Positions 18,047-27,001 are shown, numbered from the stretch's first letter. The stretch: 64,000 nt of DNA from Methylocystis sp. ATCC 49242 (GCF_000188155.2 NZ_KE124774.1:470736-534735); one strand, 5' to 3'. Numbers and translations: made by a program. Notes: generated from the sequence alone by a model not told the origin.

Positions 18047-19312
18047 TCATCCGTCTTTTTCAAGAAGAACATGCTTTTTCTTGCCAAGCGACAGCTTGGC
18101 GACGCCGTCCGTCTCGAAGTCCTTTTCATTGAGCGTCCCGCGCTCGTCGGTCACGACTACATCGTTGACGCGCAACCCGCCGCCCTTGATCTGGCGACGC
18201 GCTTCGCCGGTCGAGGCGACGAGGCCGGCCTTCACGAAGGCCGACAGCACCCCCAGTCCGGCGGCGATTTCCTCGGCGGAAACGCAGACCTTCGGCAATG
18301 ACAGCGCCAGCGCGCCTTCCTCGAATGTCGCGCGCGCGGTTTCGGCCGCCTGTTCCGCAGCCTCGCGGCCGTGGATCAGCGCGGTCGCCTCTGTGGCGAG
18401 AGTCTTCTTCGCCTCGTTGATCTCGGCGCCCTCGAGCGCCGCGAGCCGGGCGACCTCCTCCATGGGCAGGAAGGTGAAGAGCTTGAGGAAGCGAGCGACG
18501 TCGGCGTCTTCCGTATTGCGCCAGTATTGCCAGTAATCATAGGGCGAGAGCATGTCGGCGTTGAGCCAGACCGCGCCCGCCGCCGTCTTGCCCATCTTGG
18601 CGCCCGAGGATGTCGTCAGAAGCGGCGAGGTGAGGGCGTAAAGCTGCGGCGTTCCCATGCGGCGGCCGAGATCGAGGCCGGTGACGATATTGCCCCATTG
18701 GTCGGAGCCGCCCATCTGCAGCAGCGCGCCATGGCGGCGGTTGATCTCTACGAAGTCATAGGCCTGCAGACACATATAGTTGAATTCGATGAAGGACAGC
18801 TCATGCTCGCGCTCGAGCCGCAGCTTCACCGAATCCATCGTCAGCATGCGGTTGACCGAAAAATGCCGGCCCACGTCGCGCAGGAATTCGATGTAGTTGA
18901 GCGGAGCGAGCCACTCTGCGTTGTCGAGCATCAGCGCGTCGGTCGCGCCGTCGCCGAATGTCAGGAAGCGCTCGAAGACGCGCCGGATCGAGGCCTTGTT
19001 GGCGTCGATCTGCTCGATCGTCAGAAGCTTCCGGCTCTCGTCCTTGCCCGATGGGTCGCCGACGCGAGTCGTGCCGCCGCCCATGAGGGGTAATGGCTTG
19101 CCGCCTGTGCGCTGCAGCCAGGCGAGCATCATGATGGGCAGGAGAGAGCCGACATGCAGCGATGGGGCGGTGCAGTCGAAGCCGATATAGGCCGGAAGCC
19201 CGCCGGCGAGCGCCTTTTCGTCGAGCCCTGCGAAGTCCGAGCATTGATGCACGAAACCGCGCTCCATGAGAACGCGGAGGAAGTCTGATCTGGGGGAGAA
19301 ATCGTCGGCCAT
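18047..19312 (-). CDS. tyrS: Tyrosyl-tRNA synthetase
   Basis: Class I aminoacyl-tRNA synthetase charging tRNA-Tyr, 421 residues. Motifs in order: Rossmann entry [15 protein letters not shown] with the HIGH equivalent HVGS (about residue 47), [10 protein letters not shown] for tyrosine/ATP binding, and GAKMGKT as the KMSKS loop (about residue 233). A C-terminal S4 RNA-binding domain ([20 protein letters not shown]) completes it. Start at 19312 (MADDFSP); an in-frame ATG 36 bases upstream is less likely. Its stop lies 35 bp from the end of the convergent outer-membrane protein gene. Confidence 0.97.
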   Translation of the reverse strand: MADDFSPRSDFLRVLMERGFVHQCSDFAGLDEKALAGGLPAYIGFDCTAPSLHVGSLLPIMMLAWLQRTGGKPLPLMGGGTTRVGDPSGKDESRKLLTIEQIDANKASIRRVFERFLTFGDGATDALMLDNAEWLAPLNYIEFLRDVGRHFSVNRMLTMDSVKLRLEREHELSFIEFNYMCLQAYDFVEINRRHGALLQMGGSDQWGNIVTGLDLGRRMGTPQLYALTSPLLTTSSGAKMGKTAAGAVWLNADMLSPYDYWQYWRNTEDADVARFLKLFTFLPMEEVARLAALEGAEINEAKKTLATEATALIHGREAAEQAAETARATFEEGALALSLPKVCVSAEEIAAGLGVLSAFVKAGLVASTGEARRQIKGGGLRVNDVVVTDERGTLNEKDFETDGVAKLSLGKKKHVLLEKDG

Positions 19313-19434
19313 GGCGCCGGTGTTACGGCGGAAGGGGCGCAGAGGCAAGGCGCGTGAAGGCCCGCGGTCGCGGCGTGTCGTTTGCGTCCCGAAAAGAGCC
19401 GCTGTAGCCTTTGATTTGGCAGGAGATCCTTGCG

Positions 19435-20274
19435 ATGGACATTCGGGGCAAGATCGTTCTGGTCACGGGCGCTTCGAGCGGCGTCGGCGCTGCGGTGGCG
19501 CGGGCGATGGCCGCCGCCGGGGCGGGGCAGATCGTCCTCGTCGCGCGCAACGAGGCGGCCTTGCGGAAGGTTGCGGACATCATTGCAGCCGATGGCGGCC
19601 GCGCCGACGTCTACGCCGTCGATCTCTCCGATCCCGATCGGACAACCGAGATCGCGCGCCGTATTCTGGAAGAGATCGGCGCGCCGGATATTCTCGTGAA
19701 CAACGCCGGCGCCGGCCAATGGAAGTTTCTCGACGAGTCCACGCCGCGGGAAATTCAATCCGCGATAACCGTTCCCTATCTTGCGGCCGCCTGGGTGACT
19801 CGCGCTTTCCTACCGGCCATGCGCCAGCGCGGGAGCGGCCATATCGTCAATGTCAGCTCCGCGGCTTCGCGAATCGTGTGGCCCGGGGCCACGGCATACA
19901 CCGCGGCGCGCTGGGCGATGCGCGGTCTCACCGAAGCCCTGCGCGCGGATCTTCATGGAAGCGGAATCACGGTAAGTCTGTTTGAAGGCGGAGCGATCGA
20001 TTCGCCCTATTGGGCGCATAATCCGGGCAGCCGGGAGCGGCTGCCGGGGATCTCGAAGCTCATTCCGCTCCTGACGCCCGAAGACGCCGGCGCGGCGATC
20101 GTCGCTGGCGTGCGGGCCGACAAAGGCCTGATCGTCGCCCCATTCCTCCTGAAGGTGATTTACGCGCTGCACTACGTCTTCCCATGGGCGGCGCAGGGCC
20201 TGCTGACGCGCAGAGGCTATCGCAGACCTGAGAGTCTGTCCGTGAACTTCACTCTTGATTACAGAGCCTTCTGA
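19435..20274 (+). CDS. Short-chain dehydrogenase/reductase with YxxxR in place of YxxxK
   Basis: NAD(P)-dependent oxidoreductase of the SDR superfamily, 279 residues. The nucleotide-binding TGASSGVG motif is at residues 11-18, followed by NNAGAG and the catalytic serine in NVSSAAS. The active-site tyrosine is Y155, but the usual lysine four residues on is R159 (YTAARW). The start ATG has an AGGAG site. The last residues (about NFTLDYRAF) are read through the edge of the IS5-family element, so the natural C-terminus may have been replaced. Substrate unknown. The Lys-to-Arg change could lower or alter activity; the otherwise intact reading frame suggests the protein is still made. Confidence 0.8.
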   Translation: MDIRGKIVLVTGASSGVGAAVARAMAAAGAGQIVLVARNEAALRKVADIIAADGGRADVYAVDLSDPDRTTEIARRILEEIGAPDILVNNAGAGQWKFLDESTPREIQSAITVPYLAAAWVTRAFLPAMRQRGSGHIVNVSSAASRIVWPGATAYTAARWAMRGLTEALRADLHGSGITVSLFEGGAIDSPYWAHNPGSRERLPGISKLIPLLTPEDAGAAIVAGVRADKGLIVAPFLLKVIYALHYVFPWAAQGLLTRRGYRRPESLSVNFTLDYRAF

Positions 20275-20788
20275 GTATCAGGCGGATGGAAGCGAGGTGC
20301 AGAAACGCGAGCGCCTTGCAATTGAGGTTTTCGAAGTCCTTTGCCAGCCTTCGGCAGCGGCCAAGCCATGAAAAGGTTCTTTCGACGACCCAGCGTCGGG
20401 GCAAAACCTCGAAACCTTTGGCGGCATCCGAGCGCTTGACGATCTCGGTGACGACGAAGGGCAAGGCCTTCTTCTGCGCGTCCCTGAATTGCGGGCCCTG
20501 ATAGCCGCCATCCGCGAACAGTTTTTGCAGAAACGGGAATTTTCCCAACATCGTGCGCAGGACGAGAACGCCGCCGTCGCGATCCTGGATGCCGGCAGGA
20601 TGAACGAGCGCGTGAAGCAGCAGGCCTATCGTATCGACGAGAATATGCCGCTTCTTGCCCTTGATCTTCTTTCCTGCATCGTAGCCATGCGGATCGATGC
20701 GACGCCCCCTTTTTCTGCGCCTTTCACGCTCTGGCTGTCGATAACGGCGGCGGTCGGGCTGGCCTCGCGCCCCGCCGCTTCGCGGCAT
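20249..20788 (-). CDS. IS5-family transposase, C-terminal frame (OrfB)
   Basis: Carries the rest of the DDE domain: [19 protein letters not shown], the second Asp in LFADGGYQG and the Glu in [15 protein letters not shown], then the C-terminal helix ending RLCNQE. The first 25 or so codons of this open frame are antisense-like noise; real homology starts at about 20710, directly after the slippery run. Expressed as OrfAB it would give a normal-length transposase of about 280 residues, so the element may still be active. Confidence 0.85.
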   Translation of the reverse strand: MPRSGGARGQPDRRRYRQPERERRRKRGRRIDPHGYDAGKKIKGKKRHILVDTIGLLLHALVHPAGIQDRDGGVLVLRTMLGKFPFLQKLFADGGYQGPQFRDAQKKALPFVVTEIVKRSDAAKGFEVLPRRWVVERTFSWLGRCRRLAKDFENLNCKALAFLHLASIRLILRRLCNQE

Positions 20789-21087
20789 TTCACGTAGAGA
20801 GCATGGTGGATGCGATCGAGCGTCCCATCATATGTCCAAAGATCGAAATAGCCGTAAACCGTGCTCTTGGGCGGCAAATCCTTCGGGATCGCGCGCCACT
20901 GACAGCCGGTCGAGAGCACATACATCAAGCCGTTCACAACCGCGCGCATCTCGACCGTGCGTTTCCCTCCACCCCGCTTCGCAGGTGGGATCAGCGGTTC
21001 GACGAGCGTCCATTCCGAGTCGGTCACGTCGCTCGGGTAGCGCAATTTGCTGCGATCGTATCGCGCACGATTTTCATTCGTCCACAT
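20626..21087 (-). CDS. IS5-family transposase, N-terminal frame (OrfA)
   Basis: Reads [20 protein letters not shown] onward, the DUF4096-type N-terminus of IS5-family transposases, with [21 protein letters not shown] and the first catalytic Asp in [11 protein letters not shown]. The frame then runs on for about 25 meaningless residues to a stop at 20626. Homology passes to the second frame at a run of five A and five G (reverse strand, 20705-20714). The complete transposase would therefore need a -1 frameshift, which is usual in the IS427 group. Confidence 0.88.
   Translation of the reverse strand: MWTNENRARYDRSKLRYPSDVTDSEWTLVEPLIPPAKRGGGKRTVEMRAVVNGLMYVLSTGCQWRAIPKDLPPKSTVYGYFDLWTYDGTLDRIHHALYVKCREAAGREASPTAAVIDSQSVKGAEKGGVASIRMATMQERRSRARSGIFSSIR
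20705..20714 (-). other. Probable -1 ribosomal frameshift site of the IS5-family transposase
   Basis: On the reverse strand the sequence AAAAAGGGGG lies exactly where transposase homology moves from the OrfA frame to the OrfB frame. Slipping back one base gives an unbroken protein through the motif [10 protein letters not shown]. Confidence 0.65.
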
Positions 21088-21275
21088 CGGCGGCCCCTTC
21101 GAGAATCAGGCCGCATCATTGAATCATAACCGATTCATTCGATTCAACTTGTCCTCGGACCGACACTGAGGGCGCATAGCGCGGCCGGGCGCCATTCGGC
21201 CTGGTTTCTTGCCGGCGTTCGGCGCTTTTGTTAGAAGCGGCCGCGCGCAGTTGCGACACGAACAGGGTCGGAGGA

Positions 21276-22718
21276 ATGCTTTTTTACGAGCCGCTGTTCC
21301 TGTTTCTCTTCGCGCCGGCGGTCTATCTCCTCTACCTTTTCTTCGGCGCCGAGCGCGGCAGGCGCGCGCTTATCCTGCTTCTCGCGAGCGTGGTCTTCTA
21401 TGGCTGGAGCGAGCCGACCTTCATCTTCGTCGTCTTCGCGTCGATCGCGCTCGATCTCTTCGTCGCGCGCCGGATCGGACTTTCACGTTATCTCGAGGGC
21501 AGGGACGACGCGGCCGACGGTGAGGCGCGGCGGCGCTGGCTCGCGCTTGGAGTCATCTCGAATCTGGCGATCCTCGTCTATTACAAATATACGGGCTTTC
21601 TCGCGCTCAATCTCGATGCGCTGCTGCGCGCCCTGACGATGCCGGGCGTCAATATCCCGCAGATCGCATTGCCGATCGGCGTCAGCTTCATCGTCTTCGA
21701 AAAAATTACCTATCTCGTAGATGTCTATCGCGGCGTCACGGCGCCGGCGCGCGGGCCGCTGCTTTACGCGCTTTATGTGTTCTTCTTTCCGAAGCTTCTG
21801 GCAGGGCCGATCATCAAATATCACGACATCGCGCGGCAACTCGAGGAGTGCCCGCATGCGGATGTCGACGATTTCGTCACCGGCTTCTCGCGCTTCATGC
21901 TCGGCGTGGTGAAGAAGCTGCTGATCGCCGACACAATGGCGAGCGGCGCCGATCTCATCTTCGCGCGCGACGCGGCGACGCTCGGTTTCGTGGACGCATG
22001 GGCGGGCGTGATATTCTTCACCCTGCAAATCTATTTCGATTTCTCCGGCTACTCCGACATGGCGATCGGCCTCGCGCGCATGTTCGGTTTTCGTCTGCTC
22101 GAAAACTTCAACATGCCCTACATCGCCACCAGCATCACGGATTTCTGGCGGCGCTGGCATATGTCGCTGACGAGCTGGATACGCGAATATCTCTATTTTC
22201 CGCTTGGCGGAAACCGGCAGGGAGAGGCGCGCACCTATTTCAATCTGTGGGTCTGTTTCCTTGCCTCCGGCGTCTGGCACGGCGCCGCATGGACCTATGT
22301 CCTGTGGGGCGCGTACAATGGCGTCTTTCTCGTGCTCGACCGCCTGTTTCTCGTCGAGCGCCTCCGGGGTTTGCCCGACTGGCTCTCCAATATCATCACC
22401 ATGCTTGTTGTCATGGTGGGATGGACGCTCTTTCGGGCCACTTCGCTCGAACAGGCGGACGCCTTCCTCTCGCTGATGTCGCGGCCATGGACGCCGTCCG
22501 TCGTCGCAATTCCCCCCGAATATGTCGTGATGGCGGTGATCGCTACGGGCGTTTGCGTGGCGCAGCGCATCGCGCTCAGTTTTGAAGGTTTCGACTGGGC
22601 GGGCGCCGCGCGGCGTTTCGCGTTTGCGTCCAACAGCGCGCTCGCGCTCCTCTTCGTCGCGGCCTTGGCGAAAGGGCTTGCCGATCCCTTCAAGCCGTTC
22701 ATCTATTTCCGGTTCTGA
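21276..22718 (+). CDS. MBOAT-family O-acyltransferase (AlgI-like)
   Basis: Polytopic inner-membrane protein of 480 residues that passes acetyl groups across the membrane for O-acetylation of an exported polysaccharide. Typical AlgI features are the N-terminal LFYEPLFLFLFAP, the NLAILVYYKYTGFL segment, the SITDFWRRWHMSLTSWIREY block (aligned to the family's WHxSL region) and the catalytic His in GVWHGAAWTYVLWGAYNG. The ribosome site GGAGGA precedes ATG 21276. The gene is followed after 3 bp by an AlgJ/AlgX-like gene, the standard partner. No polysaccharide synthase is nearby, so the acceptor sugar polymer is unknown. Confidence 0.92.
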   Translation: MLFYEPLFLFLFAPAVYLLYLFFGAERGRRALILLLASVVFYGWSEPTFIFVVFASIALDLFVARRIGLSRYLEGRDDAADGEARRRWLALGVISNLAILVYYKYTGFLALNLDALLRALTMPGVNIPQIALPIGVSFIVFEKITYLVDVYRGVTAPARGPLLYALYVFFFPKLLAGPIIKYHDIARQLEECPHADVDDFVTGFSRFMLGVVKKLLIADTMASGADLIFARDAATLGFVDAWAGVIFFTLQIYFDFSGYSDMAIGLARMFGFRLLENFNMPYIATSITDFWRRWHMSLTSWIREYLYFPLGGNRQGEARTYFNLWVCFLASGVWHGAAWTYVLWGAYNGVFLVLDRLFLVERLRGLPDWLSNIITMLVVMVGWTLFRATSLEQADAFLSLMSRPWTPSVVAIPPEYVVMAVIATGVCVAQRIALSFEGFDWAGAARRFAFASNSALALLFVAALAKGLADPFKPFIYFRF

Positions 22719-22721
22719 GCG

Positions 22722-23921
22722 ATGACGCGCCTGTTCCTCTCCCGCCTTCCCATCTTCGCCTGCGCAGGCTTCATCGCCTTTCTGTTTCTTGCGAACATCT
22801 GGAATTTCGCCGTCGAGCGCGACTGGCCCAAGCTGCGCATCCGCAGCGCGCATCCGCTCTTTGGCGTTGCGAAGCCAAAGCCGGCGCCCTGGACGCTCGA
22901 CGCCTTTCTTGCAGGGGAGACGCAGAAGGCCGTCTCGGCGAATCTCGGCCGGGCTTTGCCGGTTTTTCCGATTTCAGTGCGTGCGAAAAATCAGCTCGTC
23001 TACACGTTGTTTGGAAGTTCCGGGGCGCCGGGCGTGGTGGTGGGACGCAACGGGCAACTTTACGAGCAGTTCTACATCGACGAATTCTGCGCGCGGGGCG
23101 GCGCGCCGGACCTCGCGCGCGTCACGCAATGGGCGACGACGATCCGCGAAATTCAGGACGCGGCGGAAGCCGCCGGGAAGAGATTCGTCTATCTGATCTC
23201 GCCGTCGAAGGCGGCCCGTTACCCGGAGGACCTGCCGCGTAGCGCGCCATGTGCGTCGCGCGCGGCCGCCATGCCCGACAAGCTCGCGCCCTATCGCGCT
23301 GCGCTCGATGAAAGACGCGTGCATTTCGTCGACGGCGCCGGTCTGATCGCGCAGAAGCGCGCCGAATATTCCGTCCCGCTGTTTCCACGCGGCGGCACGC
23401 ATTGGAACAGTCTCGGCGCCGCACTCGCCTTGCGGGAAATGACGCGCGTCGCGCCATCCTCAATCGGCGATTTCGAGTTCGAATGGGCGATCGCGCCCGA
23501 AGCGGTCGGCACGGATCGCGATCTCATCGAATTGATGAACCTGCTCTGGCCGGACGTGTCCTATCCCACGACAATCGTCGCGCGCGCCGGCGCGTCGGGG
23601 AACTGCCCCCGCGCGCCGCGCCTGCTGGCGATGGGCGGCAGTTTCGTGCATGAAATTCTCGCCGCCGGGACCCAGTCGCCGTGCCCGCCGCAAATCGACT
23701 ACTGGTTTTACATGCGCACCGAGGACAATGGCGTGGAGCTCGGCCATTTTCGCCGCGCGCCGGGCGATCCCGCCAACGGTGAGCGCCAGTCGGCGGACCC
23801 CGACGCGCTCGATGAAAACCTCCGCGGCGCCGATCTCATCGTGCTGGAGGAGAATGAATCCAACATCGCCACGATGAAACAGGTTGGCGATTTGCGCGCG
23901 GCCGTGCGCCGCTCACAGTAG
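22722..23921 (+). CDS. AlgJ/AlgX-like SGNH-type acetyltransferase
   Basis: 399 residues with an N-terminal membrane anchor or signal (PIFACAGFIAFLFLANIW) and a periplasmic SGNH-like catalytic domain. Family marks are VVVGRNGQLYEQFYID, equal to the VGxDGWLF region; YLISPSKAARYPEDLP; and FPRGGTHWNSLGA with the TxHW motif that supplies a catalytic His. The catalytic Ser lies in LLAMGGSFVHE. It should accept acetyl groups delivered by the MBOAT protein encoded 3 bp upstream and attach them to a periplasmic polymer. The end meets the convergent EcsC gene with one base between stops. Confidence 0.82.
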   Translation: MTRLFLSRLPIFACAGFIAFLFLANIWNFAVERDWPKLRIRSAHPLFGVAKPKPAPWTLDAFLAGETQKAVSANLGRALPVFPISVRAKNQLVYTLFGSSGAPGVVVGRNGQLYEQFYIDEFCARGGAPDLARVTQWATTIREIQDAAEAAGKRFVYLISPSKAARYPEDLPRSAPCASRAAAMPDKLAPYRAALDERRVHFVDGAGLIAQKRAEYSVPLFPRGGTHWNSLGAALALREMTRVAPSSIGDFEFEWAIAPEAVGTDRDLIELMNLLWPDVSYPTTIVARAGASGNCPRAPRLLAMGGSFVHEILAAGTQSPCPPQIDYWFYMRTEDNGVELGHFRRAPGDPANGERQSADPDALDENLRGADLIVLEENESNIATMKQVGDLRAAVRRSQ

Positions 23922-23922
23922 A

Positions 23923-24771
23923 TCACGCCGCCTGGGAGGGATCTTCCCAATAGCCTTCCTCGCGCGCGATCCGCGCATATTCGGCGCGCACCATGACCGG
24001 ATTATAAACGCGCTCCAGCCGCCGCATCGTGAAATGGCCCCGCGCGAGGGTCTGGAAATGGTCGGTGAAGGCGACATTGATCGCCGCGCCGCTCAAGGCC
24101 CCGATCAATGGCGCGGCCTGCGCGGCCGCCTTCTGCGAAACCACCACGCCGAAGCGGCCGGCGATCTGGGCGACCAGCCGAACCATCGCCGGCGCGCTTT
24201 CCTGCGCCACGCCGCGCACGGTGACAAAACGCGCGGCGTCGCTGACGGATTTCGCCAGAATCGATCGGACGGCGAGATAGCCGCCCTCGAGAAGATTTCC
24301 CTCCGCCGCATGGGCGCCGAGCGCAAAGACCTCGAGGCAGGCGAGGGCGGTCGCCGGCTCACGCAGGTTTTCGCCCTCATGGCGGGCGATGTCGGCGATG
24401 GAGCGAAGCATGATGGTCGTGGACAGGGGCAGTTCGATCGGCAGGGCGGCGAGCCCGACGGCGCCGCCGACGCCCCCGGTCAGGGCCGCGAGCCGGAGGT
24501 GGAAGCGCGTAGAATTGCCCGGCCGCGCGTCCTCCAGGCTTGTCAGGGCCACGCTCAGGGCGGCGGTCAGGGCCTTTTGCGCCGCAAGGGAGGCTGCTTC
24601 CTGCAGCTTTGGAGACAGCGCGAGGCCGACGACGCCCATCTTCCCGCCTGCAAGGCCCGCGAGGCGCGCGACAAAACTCTGCCGCTCCAGGGCCGCCACC
24701 GCGGCGCGCAGCGCCTCGTGATCCGAACCGGAAAGTCCGGGTTCGAAAAGGACGGGCAGTTGGGTCGCCAT
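23923..24771 (-). CDS. EcsC family protein
   Basis: About 282 residues matching the EcsC family, recognised by LPLSTTIMLRSIADIARHEGENL and the ACLEVFALGAHA stretch near the middle, followed by small-residue helices (VSQKAAAQAAPLIGALSGAAIN). Family members are membrane-associated and of unknown biochemical role; the name comes from a Bacillus gene next to an ABC transporter. Two further in-frame ATGs lie upstream (24786 and 24807). 24771 is preferred for its GGAGG site 8 bases before. No operon partner is visible. Confidence 0.8.
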   Translation of the reverse strand: MATQLPVLFEPGLSGSDHEALRAAVAALERQSFVARLAGLAGGKMGVVGLALSPKLQEAASLAAQKALTAALSVALTSLEDARPGNSTRFHLRLAALTGGVGGAVGLAALPIELPLSTTIMLRSIADIARHEGENLREPATALACLEVFALGAHAAEGNLLEGGYLAVRSILAKSVSDAARFVTVRGVAQESAPAMVRLVAQIAGRFGVVVSQKAAAQAAPLIGALSGAAINVAFTDHFQTLARGHFTMRRLERVYNPVMVRAEYARIAREEGYWEDPSQAA

Positions 24772-25081
24772 GACAAATGCCTCCATCGCCGCGTCCTTGC
24801 GACACATCGCCGCCTTCGCGCGTCAGGGTTAACCTCAGAATTCGTTCGCCAAGAGGCCGTTTGCAAGGGCTTATTGAGCATGCATGATGCGCCCGAGGCA
24901 GAATCAAGCGCAAGCTGTGCGGCGTCGCACAACGCATTGGGCCGCCTTGTTCTTAGACGCTGTAGCGTTTTCGCCGGTTGTTCTATATTGCGCCCCGAGC
25001 GTAGCAGTCCGACAGACCGCGACCGCGACCGCGATTTCGGGGCGAGAACGCCCCGGTGAGTTGTAAGAGGAGGAGAGATAT

Positions 25082-25630
25082 ATGTCGAAACGCTTCACTT
25101 TGGCCCAGGCCCTCGGCGGCGCCTGCATTCTGGCGCTGCTCGCGCCGGGCGCCGCCTTCGCCGGGGACCGCATCGGCTCGCTGACCTGCCGTCTTCTCGG
25201 CAGCGGCCTCAGCGTCCTGATCGAAAATCAGCAGATGGATTGTATCTACCGTGACGACGCCGAAGGCGCCGAACCGGCGCATTACACCGGCACGCTGACC
25301 AAGGTCGGCCCCAACATCACGATCAATGGTCAGGGCGAACTGGCCTGGGGCGTTGTCGCGGCGACCGGTCATATCGGCCCCGGAGCGCTGGCCGGCAATT
25401 ATGTTGGCCCGGGCGTTTCCGCCAAGGTTGGCGTCGGCGGCGGCGGAGCAATGCTCGTCGGCGGCTCCGACAACACCTTCTCGCTGCAGCCCTTCAACGT
25501 GCAGGCCGGCGCCGGCCTCGGCTGGACGGCGGGCGTCGAGAGCCTGACGCTCACCTATGTGCCGCCGCCGCCCCCGCCCGCGCCGCACCGTCACCACCAT
25601 CATCATCACCATCATCACCATCATCATTGA
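25082..25630 (+). CDS. DUF992 family exported protein with a natural 12-histidine tail
   Basis: 182 residues. A Sec signal peptide (ACILALLAPGAAFAG) precedes a DUF992 domain: GSLTCRLLGSGLSVLIENQQ, two Cys probably forming a disulphide (CRLL and MDCIY), Gly-rich strands and LVGGSDNTFSLQPFNVQAGAGLGWTAGV. A Pro-rich linker (PPPPPPPAP) then leads to HR and twelve consecutive His, the last residues of the protein. DUF992 proteins are periplasmic and uncharacterised. The tail mixes CAC and CAT codons, so it is a real amino-acid run rather than a simple trinucleotide expansion. It may bind Ni, Zn, Cu or Co. A hairpin terminator follows at 25640. Confidence 0.88.
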   Translation: MSKRFTLAQALGGACILALLAPGAAFAGDRIGSLTCRLLGSGLSVLIENQQMDCIYRDDAEGAEPAHYTGTLTKVGPNITINGQGELAWGVVAATGHIGPGALAGNYVGPGVSAKVGVGGGGAMLVGGSDNTFSLQPFNVQAGAGLGWTAGVESLTLTYVPPPPPPAPHRHHHHHHHHHHHH

Positions 25631-25639
25631 TGATGGCGG

Positions 25640-25659
25640 GCGCGGGTTTCGGCCCGCGC
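25640..25659. terminator. Hairpin terminator candidate between convergent genes
   Basis: Perfect 7-bp GC stem GCGCGGG / CCCGCGC around a six-base loop (TTTCGG), lying just after the DUF992 stop and just before the end of the convergent SDR gene. No long T run follows, so efficiency is uncertain; it could serve both strands. Confidence 0.55.
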
Positions 25660-25663
25660 GTTC

Positions 25664-26404
25664 TCACGACGGCGCTTGAAAATCGAGCAGCCGGTCGGTG
25701 GGAAAATCATACAGCCTCGCGCTCTCGCGCCATTCCGGCGTCAGCAGCGCGAGGCATTTTCTTGCGAATTCCTCGGGCGTTTTCAGCGTCATGGGGTCTT
25801 CGCCCGGCATCGCCTGGGCGCGCATGCGCGTGCGCAGCGGACCGGGATTGGCGAGCATGACGGTGACGCCGTCGCCCGCCGCCTCGACGGCGTAGGTGCG
25901 GGCCATCGCCTCCAGCGCCGCCTTCGAGATCGCATAGGGACCCCAAAAAGGCTTCATCGCAGCGCGATGCGCCGCGGCCGATGTGATGAAGGCGACGCGG
26001 CCATTGCCCGAGGCGCGCAACAGCAGGTCGAGCGAGCGGATCAGGCGCCAGTTGGCGGTGACGTTGACCGCCATGACGCGCGTCCAGTCCTTTACATCGA
26101 CATGGGCGAGCGGCGACAGCGGCCCGAGCACGCCCGCATTGCCGACAAAGACGTCGAGCTTGCCCCAGCGTTCGAACAGCGCCCGTCCGAGACGGTCCAG
26201 CGCGTCGAAATCGGCGAGGTCGCAGGGAACGAGCGTCGCCTCGCCGCCAAGCGCGCGAATCTCATCGTCGAGTTCTTCCAGCGCGCCCTGCGTGCGGGCG
26301 AGCGCGACGACATGAGCGCCGGCGCCGGCGAGTTCGAGCGCAAGGGCGCGGCCAACGCCGCGCGAGGCGCCGGTGACGAGGGCGATACGGGGGGAGGGGG
26401 TCAA
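25664..26404 (-). CDS. SDR family NAD(P)-dependent oxidoreductase
   Basis: Classical SDR of 246 residues: TGASRGVG cofactor loop, NAGVLG, the catalytic Ser in FITSAAA, and the intact YxxxK motif in GPYAISKAAL, followed by NPGPLRTRM. Substrate not predictable. No ATG or GTG is available in frame; the only candidate start is TTG at 26404, 12 bases after the stop of the upstream Uma2 gene and without a clear ribosome site of its own, so translation probably depends on coupling to that gene. This contrasts with the SDR at 19435, which lacks the catalytic Lys. Confidence 0.85.
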   Translation of the reverse strand: MTPSPRIALVTGASRGVGRALALELAGAGAHVVALARTQGALEELDDEIRALGGEATLVPCDLADFDALDRLGRALFERWGKLDVFVGNAGVLGPLSPLAHVDVKDWTRVMAVNVTANWRLIRSLDLLLRASGNGRVAFITSAAAHRAAMKPFWGPYAISKAALEAMARTYAVEAAGDGVTVMLANPGPLRTRMRAQAMPGEDPMTLKTPEEFARKCLALLTPEWRESARLYDFPTDRLLDFQAPS

Positions 26405-26415
26405 GCTGCTGTCCG

Positions 26416-26964
26416 TTATGAGAAAATTTCGGCTGTCTCGATTGCGAGGCCGGGCGGATCGAGCATTATCGCGCCGTCCTTCACGAAGGCGACGACGATC
26501 TGCTCGCCCTGCCGTTGATAGTGAAGGACAAGGCGGCGTCCGAGATCGACAACGAGATAGTGGATTACGCTCGCGACACGGAAATAGTCGCCAAGTTTAG
26601 TGTCCGTGTCGATATTGCGTGACGAGGGGGAGATCACTTCCACAATGACGGATGGAGACGGGGCCAGAAGCGAGTCCGGTGCGACCGCCTCGCCGCAGTT
26701 CACCAGCGCGTCGGGTTCGTAGACAGTCTGGTCGTCGATCGCCACGCCGAGGCCGTCGACGAACGCCTCGCTGGGCAAGTCGGCCTTGGCGATGGCTCCC
26801 GACAGGGCGCGCCAGATTTTGGCCTTGGCCGTCACATGAGCCGCGCGCTCCGGCGCCATCGCGAAGATTTCGCCGCGAGACAGCTCATAGCGCCCTCTCT
26901 CCCGGGTTTCCGCCCAGGCAAGAAATTCGACGGCGCTCATACCTTTGGCGGCGGTCGCGGTCAT
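26416..26964 (-). CDS. Uma2 family putative endonuclease (DUF820)
   Basis: 182 residues with the PD-(D/E)xK-like fold of the Uma2/DUF820 family: MSAVEFLAWAETRERGRYEL at the N-terminus, VYEPDALV carrying the Asp, VIVEVISPSSRNIDTDTKLGDYF with Glu and Lys of the presumed active site, and YLVVDLGRRLVLHY. Such genes are scattered in bacterial genomes with unknown biological roles. Located directly upstream of the SDR gene, with which it is probably coupled. Nuclease activity is a family-level expectation only. Confidence 0.85.
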   Translation of the reverse strand: MTATAAKGMSAVEFLAWAETRERGRYELSRGEIFAMAPERAAHVTAKAKIWRALSGAIAKADLPSEAFVDGLGVAIDDQTVYEPDALVNCGEAVAPDSLLAPSPSVIVEVISPSSRNIDTDTKLGDYFRVASVIHYLVVDLGRRLVLHYQRQGEQIVVAFVKDGAIMLDPPGLAIETAEIFS

Positions 26965-27001
26965 GGCTTCTCATACCACGCGGATGGCTGCGAGCCTCCG
27001 C

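Larger units (their letters stand above)
20249..21130 (-). mobile_element. IS5-family insertion sequence (probably IS427 group), ends approximate
   Basis: A single element of about 0.9 kb carrying a two-frame transposase on the reverse strand. Its left side overlaps the 3' end of the SDR gene. Its right side ends near 21115-21150, where the sequence has a short inverted pair TTGAATC (21119-21125) / GATTCAA (21141-21147). I could not align convincing terminal inverted repeats or a target duplication by eye, so both borders are uncertain by about 20-30 bp. Confidence 0.8.
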
